DNA of 7,323 nucleotides. Origin: CAYZJD01 sp964478455. Its GTDB lineage: Bacteria > Acidobacteriota > Terriglobia > Bryobacterales > Bryobacteraceae. A program made the position numbers and the translations under genes. The stretch is from the NCBI GenBank assembly GCA_964478455.1, contig CAYZJD010000246.1, positions 1 through 7,323 of the forward strand. The letters are read 5' to 3'. The notes below the pieces were generated by a model that made no database searches, was not told the origin of the DNA, and saw only the letters and a program-made list of their open reading frames with translations. Positions 1 to 5,915 of the stretch are shown one piece after another (within the stretch, counting starts at the first letter, position 1; every line of letters starts with the position of its first letter).

Positions 1-110
1 TCCGCTACCGCAATCAGCTCCGTGACTTGTGACGCCCGAAGGGCCCGGGCGTGAAAGGGAGCGATCAAGCCCGCACCCAGCAGCCCGAATCCTACCCGTG
101 AGTCCCGCAT
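1..110 (-). CDS. Gfo/Idh/MocA-family oxidoreductase, N-terminal fragment (runs off left edge)
   Basis: Only the first 36 codons are in the window; the rest lies to the left of base 1. The visible N-terminus reads MRDSRVGFGLLGAGLIAPFH and continues ARALRAS...LIAVA. This is the first beta strand and glycine-rich dinucleotide loop (GLLGAGLIA followed by H) of the Gfo/Idh/MocA dehydrogenases, which oxidise or reduce sugars, inositols and related polyols with NAD(P). The ATG at 110-108 is preceded by AGGAGG four bases upstream, and that site overlaps the TGA of the zinc-dependent dehydrogenase, so translation is probably coupled. It is the sixth visible gene of the minus-strand operon and the second Gfo/Idh member in it. 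Its glycine motif is canonical, unlike that of the first. Family assignment is fairly firm from the Rossmann start; substrate and full length are unknown. An unrelated Rossmann-fold dehydrogenase remains possible with so little sequence. Confidence 0.75.
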   Translation of the reverse strand, partial: MRDSRVGFGLLGAGLIAPFHARALRASQVTELIAVA

Positions 111-114
111 ACCG

Positions 115-120
115 CCTCCT
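115..120 (-). promoter_or_regulatory. Shine-Dalgarno overlapping the upstream stop codon
   Basis: On the minus strand the sequence reads TGAGGAGGCGGTATG. The TGA is the stop of the zinc-dependent dehydrogenase, AGGAGG is a perfect anti-SD match, and the ATG four bases later starts the second Gfo/Idh gene. Sharing one base between stop and ribosome site is typical of translational coupling in an operon. It also fixes the start of the partial gene. Confidence 0.8.
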
Positions 121-1157
121 CATTCCGGAACCAGCAACACCTTCAGCGCGCGCCGGGCCTCGATCTCCCGAAACGCATGCTCCCAATCCTCCAAGGGCAG
201 CCGGTGCGAAATAACCTTCTCGACCGGCAGGGTGCCGTTCGCGATCAGGTGAATCGTGCGGTCCCAACTGGTGTAACTGGTCGACAGATTGAAGATCAGA
301 TCGCAGACCTTGAGCGCCGCCTTGTCCCACGGAAACGGGATGGACTGCTTCCCGGTCAATCCGATGGCGCAAATCCGACCCTTCTTGCGGACCAAATCGA
401 TGGCTGAAGCGATGCCGGCGGCCGCTCCACTGCACTCGATGACCAGATCGGCTCCGATGCCGCCGGTCATGCCCAGGACCGCGTCGACCGGGTTTGTCGC
501 GTCGTTATGCGCCAGCGCCTCGAAGCCCAACTCGCGGGCCTTTGGCAATCGCATGGCATTGTCCTCCTTGGCGCCGATCACGACGGTCCGGCGCGCCCCG
601 GCCGCGCGCGCCGTCATGGCGGCGAGCAGGCCGATTGGACCGGGACCGACGACCACGACAAAATCGCCTGCCTCGACCTTGGCCCTCTCGATGACGTCAT
701 GCACGGTGTTCGCCGCGGGTTCGACGATGGCCGCCGTGTCGTAGCTGACATTGTCCGGAATGCGGTGCAGCAGGCGCTCGGGCATCTTCAAGTAACGGGT
801 GAACGCCCCATCGATGCCCCAGCCCGGAGACCGCTTCATGCGGCAAATCTGGATATTCCCCGTGCGGCAGAGATAGCACTGCCCGCAGGCCTGGGTGTGG
901 GGCTCGCCCACGACCCGGTCACCCACTTTGAACAAGGACGTTCCAGCGCCCATCTCGACGATCTGGCCGGAGAACTCGTGCCCCAGAATCACCGGAGGCC
1001 AGTACGGGAACTCGTCATGGAGCACATGGACGTCGGTTCCGCAGATTCCGCACGCCTTGACCTCGATGAGAACCTCGCCGAAGCCCGGCGAGGGCTCCGG
1101 GACCTCGCGAAGTTCCACGAATCCCGGCCCGCGCTGAGTCTTCACCAGCGCCTTCAC
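120..1157 (-). CDS. Zinc-dependent medium-chain alcohol/polyol dehydrogenase (threonine/sorbitol dehydrogenase-like)
   Basis: This 345-residue cytoplasmic enzyme belongs to the zinc-containing medium-chain dehydrogenase family, which oxidises a secondary alcohol to a ketone with NAD(P). The GroES-like N-terminal domain has the catalytic zinc ligands Cys36 (CGICGTDVH), His60-Glu61 (GHEFSG) and Glu146 (VEPAA). A four-cysteine structural zinc lobe follows at Cys91, Cys94, Cys97 and Cys105. The Rossmann domain begins near residue 166 with GPGPIG at 171-176. The residue expected to select the cofactor, at the end of the second strand, is Gly195 in VVIGAKED rather than a clear Asp/Glu, so NAD versus NADP is undecided. 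An in-frame GTG at 1175 would add six residues. I prefer the GTG at 1157 because GGAGGG sits 7 nt before it, it overlaps the stop of the M20 gene as GTGA, and the protein then begins MKALVKT as in relatives. It resembles L-threonine 3-dehydrogenase and L-iditol/sorbitol dehydrogenases; the substrate is not determinable. Confidence 0.93.
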   Translation of the reverse strand: MKALVKTQRGPGFVELREVPEPSPGFGEVLIEVKACGICGTDVHVLHDEFPYWPPVILGHEFSGQIVEMGAGTSLFKVGDRVVGEPHTQACGQCYLCRTGNIQICRMKRSPGWGIDGAFTRYLKMPERLLHRIPDNVSYDTAAIVEPAANTVHDVIERAKVEAGDFVVVVGPGPIGLLAAMTARAAGARRTVVIGAKEDNAMRLPKARELGFEALAHNDATNPVDAVLGMTGGIGADLVIECSGAAAGIASAIDLVRKKGRICAIGLTGKQSIPFPWDKAALKVCDLIFNLSTSYTSWDRTIHLIANGTLPVEKVISHRLPLEDWEHAFREIEARRALKVLLVPE

Positions 1158-2428
1158 GAACAAACCCTCCCGCACCAGTGCTGGGCGAAGCGCAGCAGAA
1201 TGACTGCCGCCTTGCAGACGTCGTCCAGACGAATGTGCTCCTCCCTGGAATGCGCGACCGACAGGCTCCCCGGGCCGAACACCACCGAAGGTATCTTCAG
1301 TTGATTGTTGTAAAACCAGGAATCACAAGAGGCCGTCATGGCTCCGATCTCGCCGGCCAAACCCGCTTCCCGGCAGGCCGCCGCCAGGCCCGTGGGAAGC
1401 GGATGATCCGGGTCCAGAACATGCGAATCGTGCCTGTACATAAACTCCAAGGCAACGTGATCCCGGAGCCATTCGTCGGAATCCTCGAAAATCGCCTGCC
1501 TTACCTCATCCATCACCTGGAAGCGCGTCTTGTTGGGCAGGAAGCCCAGCACGCCCTCCAGGACGGCCCGCGCGGGCGCGGAGGCCGGCCAATTGCCGGC
1601 CACGAGCTTTCCGAACGTAATCGGCATCGGGTTGGGGTACTGGTCGAACAACGGTATGCCGCGCGACTCGGCGAGCAGCCTGGCGTGGTAGCGCTCGAGG
1701 ATGCCAATCACCTGGATCGCCATCTTCAAGGCGCTCACCGTTCCGCCGGCCCGGCCGCTGTGGCCTGGCTTGCCGGTACACACCACCCGGAACCAGACCG
1801 CGCCGCGCACCGAGGAGAGGACCCGCATCTCTGTGGGTTCCATGATGATGCAGGCGTCGGCGCGCTCGCCCCGCCGGACCATAGCCAGCGTGCCGTTGCC
1901 GCCGACCTCTTCTTCCACCACCAGGTGCGCGAGCAGATCGCCGTCGAGACCAATCCCCAATCGCCGCAGACCTGCCAAGGCGGTGAAGATCGTCGCGGCT
2001 TGGCCTTTCGCGTCGCACGCGCCCCGTCCACGCGCGGTTCCTGCTTCCAGCACCGGATCGAAGGGGCGATCTTGGCCTTCGCTGGCGGGCACGACGTCCA
2101 GGTGCGTATTGAACAGCAGGGAACGGCCTCTGTTTGCTCCGGGCACACGCAACCGGAGGTTCGACCGGCCTTCGTACCGAAGCCCGCGGACGGGATCGGC
2201 ATAGTCCTCGTCTCGAAGAATGTCATCCGACAAGGGGACGCGCTCGACCTCGGCCAAGCCATCAAACCACTTCGCCGCAAGCTCAACCGCCTCCGCCTCG
2301 CTGCCCGACAACGACGGCACGCGAATCAGCTCGCACAGGAAGCGCTCAGTCTTATCGCGGACACTGTTCACCGCGGCCCACAGGTCACACAACGGGATCT
2401 GTTCCGTCATTTCCGTCTTCCCCGTCAT
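1154..2428 (-). CDS. M20-family metallo-deacylase/peptidase (ArgE/DapE-type)
   Basis: This 424-residue protein is of typical M20 length and is expected to be a cytoplasmic di-metal amidohydrolase. The family cleaves N-acyl, N-succinyl or peptide bonds of amino acids (ArgE, DapE, carboxypeptidase G2). All signature residues are visible: His109 and Asp111 in THLDVVP, the bridging Asp139 in GRGACDAKG, the Glu173-Glu174 pair in VVEEEVGGNG (general base and ligand), Glu197 in MEPTE, His223 in the dimerisation-domain motif GKPGHSG, and the last metal ligand His393 in VAHSREEHI. The catalytic domain is therefore complete and split by a lid/dimerisation domain at about residues 208-320. The ATG at 2428 overlaps the aminotransferase stop as ATGA. 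A second ATG six codons later (2410) is an alternative, and neither has a strong ribosome site. In this operon it probably releases a free amino compound for the adjacent aminotransferase (inference). Acyl specificity is unknown, and acetylornithine deacetylase is not implied. Confidence 0.93.
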   Translation of the reverse strand: MTGKTEMTEQIPLCDLWAAVNSVRDKTERFLCELIRVPSLSGSEAEAVELAAKWFDGLAEVERVPLSDDILRDEDYADPVRGLRYEGRSNLRLRVPGANRGRSLLFNTHLDVVPASEGQDRPFDPVLEAGTARGRGACDAKGQAATIFTALAGLRRLGIGLDGDLLAHLVVEEEVGGNGTLAMVRRGERADACIIMEPTEMRVLSSVRGAVWFRVVCTGKPGHSGRAGGTVSALKMAIQVIGILERYHARLLAESRGIPLFDQYPNPMPITFGKLVAGNWPASAPARAVLEGVLGFLPNKTRFQVMDEVRQAIFEDSDEWLRDHVALEFMYRHDSHVLDPDHPLPTGLAAACREAGLAGEIGAMTASCDSWFYNNQLKIPSVVFGPGSLSVAHSREEHIRLDDVCKAAVILLRFAQHWCGRVCS

Positions 2429-3753
2429 AGGAGAGCGAGCGACTTCTCGAAGATGTCCAGGCTTTCGTGGGCCTCGGCCTCGCTGATCACAAGCGGCGGC
2501 GCGACGCGGATCACGTTCCCGAAAATACCGACCGAGCCGATCAGCAGCCCGTTTTGCGCGGCGACATCGATGAGCTTCCGGGTAAGATCGGGCGCCGGCT
2601 CCCTGCTTCTCTTGTCCTTGACGAGTTCCACGCCCATCACCAGCCCGACGCCCCTGACATCGCCGACATAGGGACTGGTTTCCATTATTTGCAGCAGGCG
2701 GCTCTTCATCAACTGGCCGATCCGCAGCGCGTTCTCATGCAGTTTCTCGCGCTGGATGATCTCGATCACCGCCACGACAGCGGCGCAGGAAACGGGGTTT
2801 CCCCCCATGGTGCTGCTCATTTCGCCCTGGCCGAGCGCTGCGAGCACTTCACCTCTGGCCGCGATGGCGGATGCCGGGATGCCGCTGGCGATGCCCTTGC
2901 CTAGACAGACAACGTCCGGAGTCAGACCCTCCCATTCCATCGCGAAGAGCTTACCCGTTCGGCCGAACGATGACTGCACTTCATCCAGCGCGAACAGTAG
3001 GCCTCGCGAGCGGATCCACTGCTCGAGCCGCGGGAACCATCCGGGAGGGGCGAAGATGAAGCCGGCCGCCCCAAGGTACGCCTCCACCATGACGCCGGCA
3101 AGGCTGTCCGTGCTGTTCGCGCGCACGGCATCGTCGAGATAATCGAGGCAAAGCAGGTCGCAGTTTTCCGGACTCGCCCGAAAGGGACAGCGGTAGCAGT
3201 AGGGAAATGGAACGCGAATCGAGCCGGGCACGGTTGGCCCATATCCCTTCTTGGGCCCGGCAAGACCACCCGCGCTGAGCGCGGCGTAGGTGCGGCCGTG
3301 AAAGCCGCCGTGAAAGCTGATGATTTCGAATCTGCCCGTCTTCCGTTTCATGACCCGGATGGCGGCTTCTACGGCTTCACTCCCGGTACTGAGAAAGAAG
3401 CACTTGTCGAGGTGTTCCGGCAGGATCGCGACCAGTTTCTCGGCCGCCTCCACACGGGGCTCGTTCAGGCACTCGTAGTTGTTCATCAGTCTGGTGCACG
3501 CCGCCTGGACTGCCTTGACGAGATGTGGATGGCAGTGCCCGACATTGGTGACCAGAACGCCCGAGGTCCAGTCGAGGAAGGTGTTGCCGTCCACGTCGGT
3601 GACGACGACCCCCGAGGCCTGGTCCCAGGCCACTCGCGCCTGGTAGCCGGTACACTGCGCCTCGACGCGTTCCCATCGGCTGAATAGTTCGCGGGAGCGC
3701 AGCCCGGGCAACTGGTCCTTAACGCGCGCGACGGCAGGTGATTGAAGTCCCAT
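2425..3753 (-). CDS. Class III PLP-dependent aminotransferase (4-aminobutyrate aminotransferase-like)
   Basis: This 442-residue fold-type I PLP enzyme has the usual length for 4-aminobutyrate/acetylornithine-type aminotransferases. It shows the phosphate-binding STGSEAVEA (122-130), the HGGFHGRT loop (148-155), Asp257 in LDEVQSSFGRTG for the PLP pyridine nitrogen, the Schiff-base Lys286 in CLGKGIASG, TMGGNP (315-320) and Arg416 in NVIRVAPP. The frame is open for another 76 codons upstream, but those read like non-native sequence and overlap the dehydrogenase gene. The ATG at 3753 has AAAGG about 11 nt upstream and gives MGLQSPAV, so I place the start there. A cysteine group (Cys186, Cys189, Cys198, Cys202) follows the large-domain core. 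The gene starts 16 nt after the D-2-hydroxyacid dehydrogenase and overlaps the M20 gene by ATGA. The family transfers an amino group, often from an omega-amine, to 2-oxoglutarate or pyruvate. Some close homologues, such as archaeal members, are instead amino acid racemases, so racemase is a real alternative. Confidence 0.94.
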   Translation of the reverse strand: MGLQSPAVARVKDQLPGLRSRELFSRWERVEAQCTGYQARVAWDQASGVVVTDVDGNTFLDWTSGVLVTNVGHCHPHLVKAVQAACTRLMNNYECLNEPRVEAAEKLVAILPEHLDKCFFLSTGSEAVEAAIRVMKRKTGRFEIISFHGGFHGRTYAALSAGGLAGPKKGYGPTVPGSIRVPFPYCYRCPFRASPENCDLLCLDYLDDAVRANSTDSLAGVMVEAYLGAAGFIFAPPGWFPRLEQWIRSRGLLFALDEVQSSFGRTGKLFAMEWEGLTPDVVCLGKGIASGIPASAIAARGEVLAALGQGEMSSTMGGNPVSCAAVVAVIEIIQREKLHENALRIGQLMKSRLLQIMETSPYVGDVRGVGLVMGVELVKDKRSREPAPDLTRKLIDVAAQNGLLIGSVGIFGNVIRVAPPLVISEAEAHESLDIFEKSLALL

Positions 3754-3769
3754 TGCGGTTGCAGCCTTT

Positions 3770-4771
3770 CTAGTTCTCGACACCGGTCCGGGCCAGTTGC
3801 ACGGCGTTCGCCACGTAACGCGGCGGCTGCCCGGCCAGGAATCGATCGATTTCAAGAAGGATGATCTCCCTGATCCGCCATCCAGAGTCTTCCGAGTACC
3901 ACGCCAGATGCGGGGTGAGGATAGCGTTCGGCAGGCCGAACAACGGATCATCGGGCCGGGGCGGCTCCGTCTCGTAGACATCGATCCCGGCGCCCGCGAT
4001 CACACCGTTCTTCAGCGCTTCAGCCAGGGCAACGCTGTCGACCATGCCTCCCCTGGCGGTGTTGACCAGGTACGCCGTTGGCTTCATCATCGCCAGCGTT
4101 CCTTTGTTCACGATGTGCCTGGTTTCCGCTGTCAGCGGTGTGTGAATGGTGATGAAGTCGGATTCGCGAAAGACGGTTTCCTTGTCCACCACGACGATCC
4201 CCAGTTCGCGCTTGCGATCTTCGGTCAGGTAGGGATCGCAAATCAGAAACTCGAAGCCGAAGCTCTTGAGTTTCTGGAACACGCGGCTGCCGATCCGGCC
4301 GCATCCGATGATCCCCAGCTTCTGGCCCGCCATTCGGAACACAGGAATCGTTTCCTTAAAATCCCAGCGGCCGTCCCGGGATGAACTCTCCAATACCCTC
4401 CGCCCGGTGACTATCCGGCGCCCGCAGGCGAGAAGCAGCGCAATCGCCTGCTCCGCAACCTCCTCGACGCAGTAGTCGGGGATGTAGCAGAGGGGAATGC
4501 CCGCGTCGTCAAGCGCGGCGAGGTCTACGTTGTCGTATCCAACTCCGTGCCTGATCACCAGCCTGCATCGTCGCCAGGCGGCAACCAGGGGGCGGTTCAC
4601 CGGGACCATGTTCACGATGACTACATCGGCGTCGCGGGTCGCTTCTACAACGTTCTCGAACGGCGCGAACTTGAGCTGGTGACATGCGAACTCGATGCCG
4701 CGCTCTCGAAGCTTGCCTGCTTCCCAATCGAGATCAGGTTCAATGTAGTCGGTCACTACGATCTTCATCAT
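3770..4771 (-). CDS. D-2-hydroxyacid dehydrogenase (phosphoglycerate dehydrogenase/CtBP-like)
   Basis: This 333-residue NAD-dependent dehydrogenase interconverts a 2-keto acid and a D-2-hydroxy acid in the cytoplasm. The catalytic domain is split, with residues 1-105 and the C-terminus around an inserted nucleotide-binding domain. The Rossmann loop GIIGCGRIG lies at 153-161, and Asp179 in ICDP ends the second strand, which favours NAD over NADP. The catalytic triad is intact: Arg240 in NTARGGMVD, Glu269 in YETEPP and His288 in LTPHLAWYS. At this length there is no C-terminal ACT domain, so it is not a feedback-regulated SerA of the long type. The start is ATGATG; GAGGA lies 3 nt before the first ATG (4771) and 6 nt before the second (4768), so the second may be used, changing the protein by one residue. 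The gene begins 10 nt after the Gfo/Idh stop. Candidates within the family include glyoxylate/hydroxypyruvate reductase or a sugar-acid-specific member. The substrate is unknown. Confidence 0.94.
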   Translation of the reverse strand: MMKIVVTDYIEPDLDWEAGKLRERGIEFACHQLKFAPFENVVEATRDADVVIVNMVPVNRPLVAAWRRCRLVIRHGVGYDNVDLAALDDAGIPLCYIPDYCVEEVAEQAIALLLACGRRIVTGRRVLESSSRDGRWDFKETIPVFRMAGQKLGIIGCGRIGSRVFQKLKSFGFEFLICDPYLTEDRKRELGIVVVDKETVFRESDFITIHTPLTAETRHIVNKGTLAMMKPTAYLVNTARGGMVDSVALAEALKNGVIAGAGIDVYETEPPRPDDPLFGLPNAILTPHLAWYSEDSGWRIREIILLEIDRFLAGQPPRYVANAVQLARTGVEN

Positions 4772-4781
4772 CTGTCCTCTT

Positions 4782-5846
4782 CTAATGCGGATGCAGTTGT
4801 ACCGCCCGTCCGCTTTCGGCCGACTGGTAGATCGCTTCCACGACTTCGAGGGCTCTCAGGCCGTCCTCGCCGGTGATGGCCGGAGGCGCGCCGGTTCGGA
4901 TCGATTCGGCGAGGTCCGACAGGAATGGCAATGTCATTGGGCCGGCATATCCGGGTTGGGGCTCGAGTTCGAACTGGATCCAGCGGCGAGTGGCGGGTGC
5001 GAAGCCAGGTGCGTCGCTGCACACGAACAAGCTCTCTTTGAGGCCCTCGAATGACGGGCTCCAGGAGAGCACGCCGGAGGCGCCGCGCAGGGCCAGATAG
5101 AGATCGCGGCCGTAAGGGAATGAATCCGGAACCGTGTAGCTGATATCGAGCGCTAATACGGTTCCGCGCGAGAAGGTGAGGATCGCGAAGGAATTGTCCT
5201 CGATGTCGTAGTCCTGGTTGATCTTGACGTTCTTGCCCAAGACCTCGACTACCTCATCGTTGAGCAGCCAGCGGTACAGGTCGATCCAGTGAACCCCGAG
5301 ATTGTACATCGGGCCGCCCCCGCTGAGGCTTCGGGTCAGCATCCATCGGGCATTGCCCTCGATATACCGGTGGAGGCGGCCGGCGGCGCAGCGACCCTCG
5401 CAGCCCACAATCCGGCCCAGCAGTCCGTCGTCAACATACTGCTTCATCGCCCGCGCCACCGGGTGATAGCGCCACACGTACGGGGACGACAGAAGCACGC
5501 CGGCTTTCGAGGCAGCGGCGATCATGCGCCGCAACCCGTCGGAGCTGGCCGCCATGGGCTTTTCCGCGAGCACATGCACACCGTGCTCGGCGCAGGCGAT
5601 CGCCGCTTCCGGGCACTGGCAATGGGGGAGAAAGAGCACCGCCAGGTCGAGCCGTTCCTGATCGAGCATCGTGCGCCAGTCGCTGTAGGTTCGAACGGGA
5701 ACATCCCGGGCGAAGGATTCGAGCACGGTCGCATCGCTCTCGGCGGCCGCGACGACCTCCATGCCCTTCACCGAGCGAAACACGGGCATGTAGCTTCTGG
5801 GATGCAAATGCGAAAGACCGATGAAGCCCACAGACAAGTTGCTCAT
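4782..5846 (-). CDS. Gfo/Idh/MocA-family oxidoreductase with atypical cofactor loop
   Basis: First gene of the minus-strand operon, 354 residues, normal length for the family of NAD(P)-dependent sugar/inositol dehydrogenases. The N-terminal Rossmann domain covers about residues 1-120 and contains the hallmark EKP (Glu95-Lys96-Pro97, with the lysine catalytic in relatives). The C-terminal beta-sheet domain contains GGGPMYNLGVHWIDLYRWL around His186. Two features differ from the norm. The usual GxGxxG/A loop reads GFIGLSHLHP, keeping only the first glycines. The Asp four residues before the conserved His is Asn182. The frame stays open to 6113, but the upstream part overlaps the divergent gene and looks non-native. 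The ATG at 5846 has a perfect AGGAGG just upstream and yields MSNLSVGFIG, so it is chosen. Placed at the head of the operon, it may act on the same alcohol/sugar series as the zinc-dependent dehydrogenase (inference). Altered cofactor use or a non-redox role is possible. Confidence 0.92.
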   Translation of the reverse strand: MSNLSVGFIGLSHLHPRSYMPVFRSVKGMEVVAAAESDATVLESFARDVPVRTYSDWRTMLDQERLDLAVLFLPHCQCPEAAIACAEHGVHVLAEKPMAASSDGLRRMIAAASKAGVLLSSPYVWRYHPVARAMKQYVDDGLLGRIVGCEGRCAAGRLHRYIEGNARWMLTRSLSGGGPMYNLGVHWIDLYRWLLNDEVVEVLGKNVKINQDYDIEDNSFAILTFSRGTVLALDISYTVPDSFPYGRDLYLALRGASGVLSWSPSFEGLKESLFVCSDAPGFAPATRRWIQFELEPQPGYAGPMTLPFLSDLAESIRTGAPPAITGEDGLRALEVVEAIYQSAESGRAVQLHPH

Positions 5847-5913
5847 GACTCCTCCTGGCTCATTCGCCCCGACAAGGAAGTTCGTGCGATGCGCCGCGTA
5901 CTCGTCAAGTATA
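5847..5913. other. Divergent intergenic region
   Basis: Only 67 bases separate the start codons of the minus-strand operon and the plus-strand HIT-like gene, so both promoters must lie here or inside the neighbouring coding regions. On the plus strand a TATAAT lies at its right end. On the minus strand a TTGACG (5908-5903) resembles a -35 box, but the hexamer 17 bases further on (ACGAAC) is a poor -10, so no convincing minus-strand promoter is seen. I found no clear palindromic operator or terminator hairpin. Confidence 0.5.
5849..5856 (-). promoter_or_regulatory. Strong Shine-Dalgarno for the first gene of the minus-strand operon
   Basis: The minus strand reads AGGAGGAGTCATG. Overlapping AGGAGG/GGAGGAG matches lie 2-4 nt before the ATG at 5846. 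It decides the start of the leading Gfo/Idh gene against the many upstream in-frame ATGs. Confidence 0.8.
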
Positions 5914-5915
5914 AT
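5910..5915 (+). promoter_or_regulatory. Candidate -10 box (TATAAT) of the plus-strand pair
   Basis: A perfect TATAAT occurs in GTCAAGTATAATGGCC, and its last two bases are the A and T of the ATG at 5914. No good -35 hexamer is present at 16-18 bases upstream (the region reads CGATGC). If it is used, transcription would begin around 5922-5924, right at an in-frame GTG (5923), implying a leaderless message. The match is exact in GC-rich surroundings, but six bases alone are weak evidence. Confidence 0.35.

Noticed and set aside
507..1304. Plus-strand open frame (265 codons) opposite the zinc-dependent dehydrogenase
   Set aside because: It is antisense to a gene with complete zinc-ligand and Rossmann motifs and has no family features of its own.
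1178..2671. Long plus-strand open frame (497 codons) opposite the M20 and aminotransferase genes
   Set aside because: It has no recognisable domain, a low-complexity Arg/Ala/Gly/Pro-rich composition and no ribosome site. Its length is explained by GC-rich codon bias on the opposite strand, where clear family motifs are read.
3754..3981. 76-codon N-terminal extension of the aminotransferase
   Set aside because: The extension is Arg/Ser/Pro-rich and unlike the family, and it overlaps the 3' end of the D-2-hydroxyacid dehydrogenase. The ATG at 3753 gives the normal family length.
5880..5908. Minus-strand sigma70 promoter based on TTGACG at 5908-5903
   Set aside because: The hexamer at the right spacing (ACGAAC) matches TATAAT at only two positions, so I do not call a promoter.
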